Below, one piece after another: positions 7,075 through 16,704 of a DNA stretch of 24,027 nucleotides. Numbering within the stretch: position 1 is the first letter of the stretch; each line of letters opens with the position of its first letter. The DNA is from JBFWWW01 sp050245975 (GTDB lineage Bacteria > Pseudomonadota > Alphaproteobacteria > Rhizobiales > Hyphomicrobiaceae): the NCBI GenBank assembly GCA_050245975.1, contig JBFWWW010000042.1, forward strand, positions 1-24,027, in the 5' to 3' direction. The notes beneath the pieces are model-generated. The model was not told the origin of the DNA. It made no database searches and saw only the letters and a list, made by a program, of their open reading frames with translations. The translations under genes and the position numbers were made by a program.

Positions 7075-7389
7075 GTGAAACTGACCAGGATTGTTCTACC
7101 CGCCGCTTTGACAGTGATGTTTGCCTCCTCCGCGATGGCGCTTGGCCCCACGAGCCCGGCTTCACCCGTGACCGGCGGCAACGTCATCAAAGCGCAGTAC
7201 GTCGTGAAGAAGAAAGTCGTGAAGCGGCCTGTGGTGCGCAAGAAGGTGATCGTTCGCGAGCGCACAGTTTATGCCCCCGGCTCGCGGCATGCGCATCCCC
7301 CGCGCGGCTGGCACCGCTACCACGCACGCCCCCACGACTGGCGTACGCGCGGTTGCATCATCGTTGGCCCGGTCTGGTTCTGCCCATAA
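7075..7389 (+). CDS. Small cationic secreted protein
   Basis: A 104-residue protein starting at GTG, with AAGGAGA at 7062-7068 at ideal spacing; that site decides the start over an upstream ATG at 7036. Residues 1-23 form a signal peptide (ending SSAMA). The mature protein is very basic. It has an alternating valine/lysine-arginine block at about residues 42-63 (YVVKKKVVKRPVVRKKVIVR), then a His/Arg/Pro-rich section, and a Cys pair in CIIVGPVWFC at the end that could form a disulphide. Similar small basic secreted proteins occur widely in Rhizobiales, but I know no function. The pattern could suit binding to an anionic surface such as LPS, wall polymers or nucleic acid. It is monocistronic, with its own terminator. 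Confidence 0.75.
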   Translation: MKLTRIVLPAALTVMFASSAMALGPTSPASPVTGGNVIKAQYVVKKKVVKRPVVRKKVIVRERTVYAPGSRHAHPPRGWHRYHARPHDWRTRGCIIVGPVWFCP

Positions 7390-7411
7390 CGCCAGACAGC
7401 GGTTGTCGAGC

Positions 7412-7443
7412 AAGGGATGGATGCTCAGGCATCCATCCCTTTT
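7412..7443 (+). terminator. Intrinsic terminator after the cationic secreted protein
   Basis: A 13-bp stem (7412-7424 with 7429-7441, loop TCAG) is followed by T residues to 7443. It lies 22 bp after the stop and in front of the convergent RNase gene. Confidence 0.85.
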
Positions 7444-7465
7444 CATTTGCCGGAAGGTCGGACGG

Positions 7466-8350
7466 TTAGAGCCGCCGATCCGGCGGGTTTGCGGGATAGT
7501 CGCGCGGCCCCGGCAACGGCTGCTGTGGCTTGATCTTGATGGAATCGCGGTCCGGCGGGGCAGGCTGGGCGCCGAGGCGCACCGGCGGAACATACATGCT
7601 GCCCGCCGAGCACAGCTTGCGCTGGTCTTCGTTGCGGCCGCAGGCGCGCAATTGCCCATCACGCCCGAAGCAGATGCGCACCTCGCGCAGCCTGTTGCCG
7701 GGCCCGCCGCAGACGACCGCCAGCATGTCCGGCTTCAGCCCGGGATTTGCAGCGACGAACTCCTGCATCAGCTCTTGCGGGCTCACGGTCAGGCGATCCT
7801 CGACCGTGACTGCGTAGCGCCGCGGGATGCGGATCTTCTCATAGAGCCGGCGCGCCAGGTCGAAATAGCGATCGACACCGAGCCCCGTGCAGACGCCATG
7901 CTTGCGATATTCGTGAAACACCAGCTTGTCGCTCGGCATGATGTCGAGCATGCGGTTTGCGACCGGGCGCGGCACGAAACCGCGATCGGGTGATGGGCAG
8001 CTCTCCGGCCAGCCGCGCTCGAACTGCGGCCACAGGCCGTGCAGCACGAACGCGTAACGCTTGCCGTCGCGGCGATGACACTGCGGGTCATAGCCGTCGC
8101 GCGGCAGGCCGGCGCAGTAGGACGGGCTCCATGACAGCGACAGCACGTAATAGTCGAACCGTCCCGGCTGGCTGATGAATTTGCCGCGTCCGGGATTGTA
8201 CTCGCGGTCATACCCGCCGAAGGGAGCCCGGTCGTAGCGTTGCGCAGAAGCCGGCGTGGTCGTCACGGCCAGGCTCGCCACGGTCGCCAGCACGGCGGCA
8301 AACCCCAGCAGCACGTCCCGTTTTCGTGCGCTCGTCATAGGTATCAGCAT
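7466..8350 (-). CDS. Ribonuclease T2 family protein, exported
   Basis: A 294-residue protein with both active-site blocks of RNase T2 endoribonucleases: CAS-1 FVLHGLWPQ (His104) and CAS-2 HEYRKHGVC (His146, Glu147, Lys150, His151). The usual HEW is HEY here. Residues 1 to about 36 are a signal peptide ending in PASA, so it should act in the periplasm or outside the cell, cleaving RNA through 2',3'-cyclic phosphates to yield nucleotides for scavenging. Six or more Cys in the mature part fit disulphide stabilisation. The last 40 residues are Pro-rich and probably disordered. I start at the ATG at 8350, which has GGGAG about 6 bases upstream; starts at 8398 and 8338 are alternatives. It lies 72 bp downstream of the M20 gene's stop on the same strand, leaving room for its own promoter. 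Confidence 0.9.
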   Translation of the reverse strand: MLIPMTSARKRDVLLGFAAVLATVASLAVTTTPASAQRYDRAPFGGYDREYNPGRGKFISQPGRFDYYVLSLSWSPSYCAGLPRDGYDPQCHRRDGKRYAFVLHGLWPQFERGWPESCPSPDRGFVPRPVANRMLDIMPSDKLVFHEYRKHGVCTGLGVDRYFDLARRLYEKIRIPRRYAVTVEDRLTVSPQELMQEFVAANPGLKPDMLAVVCGGPGNRLREVRICFGRDGQLRACGRNEDQRKLCSAGSMYVPPVRLGAQPAPPDRDSIKIKPQQPLPGPRDYPANPPDRRL

Positions 8351-8422
8351 GCACAACTCCCGCTCGCAAAGGCCTGAGCATATCGTCGATCCCGGCAAAA
8401 CGACGACAGCGTCGCGCCGCCG

Positions 8423-9826
8423 TCAGGCCGTCTCGGCAAGTTGCGCGATGATACGTGCCCAGCTGCGCGCACCCTTCTGGAACGACGTCAGGTTGTATTT
8501 TTCGTTGGGCGAGTGCACGCGATCGTCGTCGACGCCGAAGCCGATCAGCAGGCTGTCCATGCCGAGCTTGTCGCGGAAGGACGTGACGATGGGGATGGAC
8601 CCGCCGAGCGCGATCAGCGGCGCCGGCTTGTTCCACTCCGCTTCCAGCGCCTCCGCTGCCTTGGCCAGATAGGGCGCCGTCGTGTCGAATGAAACCGCCT
8701 CGCTGCCGCGCGGGTCGATGAAGCGCACCTTGCAGTCGGCCGGCAGGCGCTCGCGCACGAACTCCTGCAGGCCGGCGACGACCTTCTTCGGGTTCTGGCC
8801 CGGCACAAGCCGGCAGGTGATCTTCACCGACGCGGTGGACGGGATCACCGTCTTCGATCCGACGCCCTGGTAGCCGCCCGTGATGCCGTTGACCTCCAGC
8901 GTCGGGCGCGACCAGATCTGCTCCAGCGCGCTGTAGCCGGCTTCCCCGGCCGGCACCGAGAGCCCGACACCGCCCAGGAACGCTTTGCCGTCGAAGCCCA
9001 GGGACTTCCACTGTGCCAGCTGCCGCGCGGTGGGTTTCTTGATGCCGTCGTAGAAGCCCGGGACGCGCACCTTGCCCTTGGCGTCATGCATGGCACCGCA
9101 GATCTGCGTCAGCACGCGGATGGGGTTGATCGCCGCGCCGCCGTAAAGACCCGAGTGCAGGTCGCGGCTGGGGCCGGTGATGACGACCTCGACCGCGGCG
9201 AGGCCTCGTAGTTGCGTGGTGATGGCCGGCGTGTTGCGATCCCACTGCGCGGTGTCGCAGACCAGCGCGAGGTCGGCCCTGACCTCCTTGCCGTGCTTGG
9301 TGAGGAAGCCGGCGAGCGAGGGCGAACTGCATTCTTCCTCGCCCTCGATCAATACGCTCACGGCCACGGGCAGGGCGCCGGCGACCTTGCGCCAGGCGCG
9401 CGCCGCCTCGAGGAACGTCATGAGCTGGCCCTTGTTGTCTTCAGCGCCGCGGCCGAGGATGACCTTGCCATTGCCCTTCTCGGTTGCAATGCGCGGCTCG
9501 AACGGCGGCGAGTGCCACAGTTCGAGCGGGTCCACCGGCTGCACGTCGTAGTGGCCGTAGAACAGAATGTGGCGACCGCCGTTGCGGGCGGATTTGCTCC
9601 GGTCGTGACCGACCACCATCGGGTGCCCCGTCGTCGGCACCGCGCGCGCGTCGAACCCGATCGCCTGCAGTTCGTTGACACACCACTCGGCTGCCTTCTG
9701 GCAGTGGGGCGCGTATTGCGGATCGGTGGAGACGCTGGGAATGCGGATGAAGTCGAAAAGGCGCTTCAGCGCCTGCTCGCGGTCGGCATCTAGGGCCTTC
9801 AGGACCTGGGGCAGAAGATTGGACAT
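8423..9826 (-). CDS. M20 family metallopeptidase (dipeptidase)
   Basis: A 467-residue M20/M25/M40 zinc peptidase of the dipeptidase group. The metal-site motifs are present in order: GHYDVQP (His92, Asp94), GRGAEDNKG (Asp130), EGEEE (Glu163-Glu164), CDT near residue 210, and the C-terminal GFGVDDDRVHSPNEKY with the last His ligand. The dimerisation or lid domain lies at about residues 215-375 and includes DLHSGLYGG. There is no signal peptide, so it is cytoplasmic and probably hydrolyses dipeptides or related N-acyl amino acids. The length is typical. It is transcribed divergently from the dikinase across a 155-bp gap. Exact substrate cannot be read from the sequence. Confidence 0.9.
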   Translation of the reverse strand: MSNLLPQVLKALDADREQALKRLFDFIRIPSVSTDPQYAPHCQKAAEWCVNELQAIGFDARAVPTTGHPMVVGHDRSKSARNGGRHILFYGHYDVQPVDPLELWHSPPFEPRIATEKGNGKVILGRGAEDNKGQLMTFLEAARAWRKVAGALPVAVSVLIEGEEECSSPSLAGFLTKHGKEVRADLALVCDTAQWDRNTPAITTQLRGLAAVEVVITGPSRDLHSGLYGGAAINPIRVLTQICGAMHDAKGKVRVPGFYDGIKKPTARQLAQWKSLGFDGKAFLGGVGLSVPAGEAGYSALEQIWSRPTLEVNGITGGYQGVGSKTVIPSTASVKITCRLVPGQNPKKVVAGLQEFVRERLPADCKVRFIDPRGSEAVSFDTTAPYLAKAAEALEAEWNKPAPLIALGGSIPIVTSFRDKLGMDSLLIGFGVDDDRVHSPNEKYNLTSFQKGARSWARIIAQLAETA

Positions 9827-9925
9827 TGGTCGTCTCTTGGATTTGGAGCAGGTAGGGGGACGGCAAGGTGCGCCACTTGCGGGCCGGCGTCAAAGGGCCA
9901 CGGCGCCGCGCGCTCTGGCATGACT

Positions 9926-9954
9926 TTGGCATCGGGCGCGGACAGTGCTAAGAG
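9926..9954 (+). promoter_or_regulatory. Candidate sigma-70 promoter of ppdK
   Basis: TTGGCA (9926-9931), a 17-bp spacer and TAAGAG (9949-9954) resemble a housekeeping promoter and would place the transcript start near 9961, 20-30 bases before the coding region. It lies in the divergent gap with the M20 gene. Confidence 0.4.
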
Positions 9955-9981
9955 CGCGGCGGTAACGGCCTCGAAAGATGG

Positions 9982-12732
<2,751 letters not shown>

Positions 12733-12738
<6 letters not shown>

Positions 12739-12750
12739 GCCGGCTCAGGC
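12733..12750. repeat. 18-bp perfect palindrome containing both convergent stop codons
   Basis: The sequence GCCTGAGCCGGCTCAGGC equals its own reverse complement. It contains the TGA of ppdK (12736-12738) and, on the other strand, the TGA of the small membrane protein (12747-12745). There is no T-run on either side, so it is not a classical terminator, but a hairpin here would form at the 3' end of both transcripts. Confidence 0.85.
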
Positions 12751-12966
12751 TTCGTTGTAGTCGCGCTCGTCGTCGATCCCGCGCCGGCGCGGGATCGGGC
12801 CGGTGTTGGTGCTCATCAGCAGCAGGATGAGAAGCATAGGCGGGAACAGGAACGTCCACGCCGCCCAGAACGAATGGTCGCGCCGCTTCATGGCGGCCAC
12901 GATGCCGGCGACGACCGCGCAGACGAGCGCGGTCAGTCCCCACACGACGATGATGAAGACCGCCAT
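12745..12966 (-). CDS. Small two-helix membrane protein
   Basis: A 73-residue protein with hydrophobic helices at about residues 2-25 (VFIIVVWGLTALVCAVVAGI) and 32-53 (FWAAWTFLFPPMLLILLL), separated by a short basic loop (MKRRDHS), and a charged cytosolic tail RRRGIDDERDYNE. AGGA stands about six bases before the ATG. I do not recognise a family or function. It is 122 bp downstream of the NadQ-like gene on the same strand and convergent with ppdK. Confidence 0.7.
   Translation of the reverse strand: MAVFIIVVWGLTALVCAVVAGIVAAMKRRDHSFWAAWTFLFPPMLLILLLMSTNTGPIPRRRGIDDERDYNEA
12775..12796. repeat. 22-bp perfect GC-rich palindrome
   Basis: Positions 12775-12785 (GATCCCGCGCC) are the exact reverse complement of 12786-12796. 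It lies inside the tail of the small membrane protein gene and 37 bp beyond the ppdK stop, so it could fold at the 3' end of ppdK mRNA. Confidence 0.8.
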
Positions 12967-13088
12967 TTCTGTCCTCGCTGCACCGGGTGGCGCATGGCAC
13001 GGACGACCCGCACACCAGACATGGCGTACCCGTGTGGCAGGATCAAGCCCTCACGGGACTCGCAATCGGCTCAAGGGGCCGGGGCCGA

Positions 13089-14105
13089 TCAGGGCCGGCC
13101 GAGCTTGACGCGCACGCCGGGGGCTGCGCGTTCCAGCAGCACATCGCGGCGGAAGCGGTAGAGCTTCGCCGGACGTCCGCCGGTGCGGGCGCGGATGTCG
13201 CCGGTCGGCTCGACAAGGCCCATGCTCTCCACAAGGCGCCGGAAGTTCTGCTTGTGCAGGTGCGGGCCAAGGATGGATTCGACGACCTTCTGCAGCTCGT
13301 AGAGCGTGAAAGTCTCCGGCAGCAGGTCGAACACCACCGGCCGGTGCTTGAGCCTCGAGCGCAGCCGGCCGATCGCCATCGCCACGACGCGGCGGTGGCC
13401 GGGCGACATGATCCTGCCGACAGGTCCGACGTCTGCGCCGGCGGGAAAACGCCGCGCCGCCTCGCCGACGATGCCGGCCTCGCGCAGCAGCTCATAGCGG
13501 TCGACGACCTTCTCGTCGTCCCAGGCAGCGCCGTCGAGGCCGAAGCAGATGCCGATCCGTTCTTCGCGCCGCAGAATCGCGGACTTTTCGTCGAGGCGCG
13601 GCCGCTGCGCGGCCCAGGCTTGCAAGCGCGGGAGCAGCGCCATGTCGATCAGCTCGGGCCGGCCGTTGCGCCAGTCCTCCCACGGCAGAAACTCGTACCA
13701 GCTCCGCCAGTGCGCGGCCTGCGGATTGATGTGGGCGTCGGCGCGCACCAGCGAGAGATAGCCGACCGATACCGTGCGGCGCTCGTCGTCCTCGCCTTGC
13801 GGATCGCCGAACGCGGCAAGCTGTTCGGTGCTGCTCAGCGCAAGGCCGGTCTGCGCATGCACCCAGAAACGCATGCCTGCGTCGAGCGAGTCGTGCGTCA
13901 GGGGCAGATAGGGTCCGCTCGGCAATTCATCGGCGGCGCGACCGTCGCTACGTGGCCGCGTCAGGACCACCGGCTCGTTGTTGCGCACGGCCAGCACGGC
14001 GCCGCGCAGACCGATGTTGACAACGCCGTCGTCCGCAACTTCCCGCGGGAGGGTGGTGCGCAGCCCGGAGGTCTGGCTTTCCATGCGGTGCGCCGAAGAC
14101 GCCAT
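13089..14105 (-). CDS. nadQ: NadQ-like NAD biosynthesis transcriptional regulator
   Basis: A 338-residue protein that looks like the alphaproteobacterial NAD regulator (NadQ, COG4111, distantly related to the Nudix-winged-helix NrtR family). The N-terminal two thirds are a degenerate Nudix-like sensor: AVLAVRNNEPVVLTRPR near residue 35, RFWVHAQTGLAL and a TVSVGYLSLVR strand. The C-terminal part (about 240-325) is a winged helix: FTLYELQKVVESILG, HKQNFRRLVESMGLVEPTG and GGRPAKLYRFR. Such proteins repress NAD synthesis genes and sense an adenylated metabolite; no nad gene is in this window, so targets are elsewhere. I start at the ATG at 14105, with GAGGA just upstream, instead of 14159. A short inverted repeat upstream could be an autoregulatory site. 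Confidence 0.72.
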   Translation of the reverse strand: MASSAHRMESQTSGLRTTLPREVADDGVVNIGLRGAVLAVRNNEPVVLTRPRSDGRAADELPSGPYLPLTHDSLDAGMRFWVHAQTGLALSSTEQLAAFGDPQGEDDERRTVSVGYLSLVRADAHINPQAAHWRSWYEFLPWEDWRNGRPELIDMALLPRLQAWAAQRPRLDEKSAILRREERIGICFGLDGAAWDDEKVVDRYELLREAGIVGEAARRFPAGADVGPVGRIMSPGHRRVVAMAIGRLRSRLKHRPVVFDLLPETFTLYELQKVVESILGPHLHKQNFRRLVESMGLVEPTGDIRARTGGRPAKLYRFRRDVLLERAAPGVRVKLGRP

Positions 14106-14124
14106 CCGATCCTCGCTACGTTGT

Positions 14125-14136
14125 AAGACGGGTCTT
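14125..14136. promoter_or_regulatory. Inverted repeat upstream of the NadQ-like gene
   Basis: AAGACGGGTCTT is a 5-bp inverted repeat with a two-base centre, 20 bp before the regulator's start codon. Its position suits an autoregulatory operator or a core promoter element, but the repeat is short and could be chance. Confidence 0.25.
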
Positions 14137-14228
14137 GGGCTAAGGCTGGATCGTGGCATTTTTGCGCAGCGGGGGTGCGGCGTGGGCCCGCGCCTTGCCG
14201 GTAATATGGTTAGCGGCGGTGCAGGTTG

Positions 14229-14852
14229 TCAGGCGCCGTGCAGCTCGTGGAACCTGTCGAGGAAGGCGGCCTGGGCTGCACGGGCGGGGATGGCGGTCAT
14301 CTGCTCCAGGTCGTCCAGCACGTCGCCCGGGAGCTCGTGCGCGTCGCCGAAGAATTTACACGCCTCGTCGGCTGCAAAGCCCGCCAGACGGGTCGCTTCA
14401 TAATAGGCGCTGATGCGATCGGCCGCCTTGATGGCGGCGGTGACGTCGTCCGGGAGCGGCGAGGGGATGGCATAGCGACGGTGAATCGCGCGCAACAGCT
14501 TCGCCTCGAAAGCCTTGTAGTCGAGGCCGATGGCAGCCTTGAACGGGCTGATCAGGTCGCCGATCACATATTCCGGAGCATCGTGCAGCAGGGCGGCAAG
14601 GCGGGTGCGCGCCGGCCAGCCCGGATTGAGACATTGCGTGATGCGTTCAACCAGGATGGAGTGCTGCGCGACGGAAAGAGCGTGGTCGCCGACCGTCTGC
14701 CCGTTCCAGCGGGCGACCCGCGCGAGCCCATGCGCGATGTCCTCGATCTCGATATCCGACGGTGCGGGCTCCAGGAGGTCGAGCCGGCGTCCTGAAAGCA
14801 TGCGCTGCCAGGCGCGGGGCGGCTCGGTCGGATGATCGCTGGTCGTGGTCAT
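14229..14852 (-). CDS. HD domain phosphohydrolase, YfbR-like
   Basis: A 207-residue HD-superfamily hydrolase. The metal and substrate residues follow the pattern of E. coli 5'-deoxynucleotidase YfbR: RVARW (Arg48, Trp49), VAQHS (His64), LLHDAPEYVIGDLISPFK (His90-Asp91) and AADR (Asp145). It probably removes phosphate from (deoxy)nucleoside 5'-monophosphates in the cytoplasm. The length is close to family. Its start is 9 bp after the tag stop codon, so it is the last gene of the ygfZ-tag-HD unit. A nucleotide-cleaning role next to a DNA glycosylase is plausible but inferred from position. Confidence 0.88.
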   Translation of the reverse strand: MTTTSDHPTEPPRAWQRMLSGRRLDLLEPAPSDIEIEDIAHGLARVARWNGQTVGDHALSVAQHSILVERITQCLNPGWPARTRLAALLHDAPEYVIGDLISPFKAAIGLDYKAFEAKLLRAIHRRYAIPSPLPDDVTAAIKAADRISAYYEATRLAGFAADEACKFFGDAHELPGDVLDDLEQMTAIPARAAQAAFLDRFHELHGA

Positions 14853-14861
14853 GTGCGGATC

Positions 14862-15476
14862 TCAGGGCAGGACAAAGGACCGCTGCAGGCGGGCGCAAGC
14901 CGAATGGCGGTGGCAATCGACGATGTGGTCGTTGACGAGGCCGCTCGCCTGCATGAACGCATAGACCGTGGTTGGACCGACGAAGCGAAAGCCGGCGGCC
15001 TTCAGCGCCTTGGAGAGATCGCGTGACTGCGCCGTCTCGGGCGGGACCTCGCGCATGCTCGCGTAGCGGTTGATGGTGGGCTTGCCGCCGACGGCACCCC
15101 AGACGAAGCGCGCCAGCGTCGTTGTTTCGCGAAGCTTGAGGTAAGCGCGGGCGTTGTCGATGGTGGCGTCGATCTTCAGCCGGTTGCGGACGATGCCGGG
15201 ATCGGCCATCAGCCGCGCGCGGTCCTTGTCGCCATAGCGGGCCATGCGCTGGGCATCGAAGTTGTGGAACGCACGGCGGAAATTGTCGCGCTTGCGCAGG
15301 ATGGTCAGCCAGGAAAGGCCCGACTGGAAGCCCTCGAGGATCAGCTTTTCCAGCAGGTCGCGATCATCGGTCTTCGGAACGCCCCACTCCTCGTCGTGGT
15401 AGCGCGTGTATTCCGCATCCGCGATGCCGGTCCAGGTGCAGCGTTTGGGCGGTTTCGTCGGCGTCTTGGGGCTCAT
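14862..15476 (-). CDS. tag: DNA-3-methyladenine glycosylase I
   Basis: A 204-residue base-excision repair enzyme that removes 3-methyladenine from alkylated DNA. It shows the Tag signature in order: RCTWTG with zinc-ligand Cys13, RYHDEEWGVP with His27, LILEGFQSGLSW with the conserved substrate-binding Glu, NRLKIDATIDNARAYL, and VNDHIVDCHRH, which supplies the His and Cys that complete the zinc site. Start at the ATG at 15476 overlaps the ygfZ stop by four bases (ATGA), implying translational coupling; a longer open frame upstream lies inside ygfZ and is not used. The C-terminus (after CHRH) is short and Arg-rich. Confidence 0.95.
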   Translation of the reverse strand: MSPKTPTKPPKRCTWTGIADAEYTRYHDEEWGVPKTDDRDLLEKLILEGFQSGLSWLTILRKRDNFRRAFHNFDAQRMARYGDKDRARLMADPGIVRNRLKIDATIDNARAYLKLRETTTLARFVWGAVGGKPTINRYASMREVPPETAQSRDLSKALKAAGFRFVGPTTVYAFMQASGLVNDHIVDCHRHSACARLQRSFVLP

Positions 15477-16354
15477 GCGGGTTCGGTCGGCTTCTGCGGA
15501 TTGATATCGAACGTGGCCCAGTCGGGCTTGATGACGGTGACGGGCGTCCCATCCACGGTAATAGCGAGCCCCTTGGCAAGCGCTTCGGCCGCACGGTCGA
15601 GGCGGACGAGGGCCAGCGCATGTTCCCCGGCGACGGAGCCGACCGCGCCGATGACAGCCTCGCCGATCCTGATCTCGCTGCCCGGGTGCAGCGTCCCCTC
15701 GGCTGCGATGGGGACGACGCGCTTGCGCACGGTGGTGCGGTGCGCCATGCGGCTCACGACCTCCTGGCCCACATAGCATCCCTTCGTGAAGGAGACGCCG
15801 CCAAGCTGGTCGTAGTCGGCCTCGTGCGGGAAGGTGTCGCCCAGCTTGAAGTCCTTGCCGCCCTCGGGCACGCCGAGAGCGACGCGGTGGGCTTCGTAGT
15901 CGGCGGCGCCGGCGGTCATCGCCGCCGGGTCGGCGGGAGCCTGGAGGATCATGCGCCAACCCAGCGCCGGGAGGCGGGGATCCGCGAAGACGATGACGCC
16001 GGGCAGGCTTTCAGGCGGCCTGGTGCCGCCCCACTGCACAGCGACCGCGTGCTCAGCCGTCACGTCCACGATCTCGACCTTGGCCCGCAACCTGTAGAGC
16101 AGCAGGCGTTTTGCCAGTTCGCCAGTCTTGTCCGCCGCCGTTTCGAGCAGGAAACCGTCGCCCGCGCGGACCACGAAGAAGTCGAACAGGATCTTTCCCT
16201 GCGGCGCCAGCAGACCGGCGTGGATCGCCGGCAGCGTTGCCAGATGGTCCATGTCGTTCGTGACGAGGCCCTGCAGCAGCTTGGCCGCATCCGGTCCCGT
16301 AACACGGACGACGCCGCGATCTGTCAGCAAGGCCGTCCTGGCCGTGTCCATCAT
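15473..16354 (-). CDS. ygfZ: YgfZ/GcvT-type folate-binding protein for Fe-S enzyme maturation
   Basis: A 293-residue protein of the YgfZ (IBA57) family, which uses folate to help assemble or repair [4Fe-4S] clusters in certain enzymes. The hallmark KGCYVGQE is present with conserved Cys193. Before it come the GcvT-like N-terminal region (LTDRGVVRVTGPDAAKLLQG, GLLAPQGKILFDF) and DYEAHRVALGVPEGGKDF. A C-terminal barrel follows. A second ATG immediately after the first (16351) is an equally good start. The first ATG overlaps the stop of the small membrane protein gene by four bases, and its own stop overlaps the tag start by four bases, so translation of the unit is probably coupled. Confidence 0.93.
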   Translation of the reverse strand: MMDTARTALLTDRGVVRVTGPDAAKLLQGLVTNDMDHLATLPAIHAGLLAPQGKILFDFFVVRAGDGFLLETAADKTGELAKRLLLYRLRAKVEIVDVTAEHAVAVQWGGTRPPESLPGVIVFADPRLPALGWRMILQAPADPAAMTAGAADYEAHRVALGVPEGGKDFKLGDTFPHEADYDQLGGVSFTKGCYVGQEVVSRMAHRTTVRKRVVPIAAEGTLHPGSEIRIGEAVIGAVGSVAGEHALALVRLDRAAEALAKGLAITVDGTPVTVIKPDWATFDINPQKPTEPA

Positions 16355-16590
16355 ACTCTCCGCGACGTGCGTTCAGGGGCTGTCGCCGTCCGCCAGCGCT
16401 GCAGGGCCACGACGGCCCAGATGGCTTCGATGGCCCCGAAAGGCCATGCGCCCTGCAGGAAGCCGTAGACCGAGGCAAGGACGCAGGCCCCTGCGAACGC
16501 CAGCACATACCATGTGCTCCGGCTTTCGAGCGCATAGAATACCAGCATCAGCGAGACGGCCAGAAGACCGAACAGTGTCAATGCATCCAT
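16351..16590 (-). CDS. Small membrane protein preceding ygfZ
   Basis: A 79-residue protein with three hydrophobic segments, at about 4-20 (LTLFGLLAVSLMLVFYA), 27-48 (WYVLAFAGACVLASVYGFL) and 50-65, and an Arg-rich tail RTATAPERTSRRV. No signal peptide cleavage site. I do not recognise its function. It overlaps ygfZ by four bases (ATGA) and so heads the ygfZ-tag-HD unit; the Shine-Dalgarno sequence is weak (GGAAG, far upstream). The divergent gap to the dihydroorotase gene is 114 bp. Confidence 0.7.
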   Translation of the reverse strand: MDALTLFGLLAVSLMLVFYALESRSTWYVLAFAGACVLASVYGFLQGAWPFGAIEAIWAVVALQRWRTATAPERTSRRV

Positions 16591-16704
16591 GGGTGCCGCC
16601 GGCGCTTCCGTGCCTGTGGTTTATGCGCTATGTGGCGCGCGCATGGAATGGCGCAAGGACCTGCGCGGTCGGTGCGGGTGCTGGCAAGGTTGAGAGGTCT
16701 TTCA

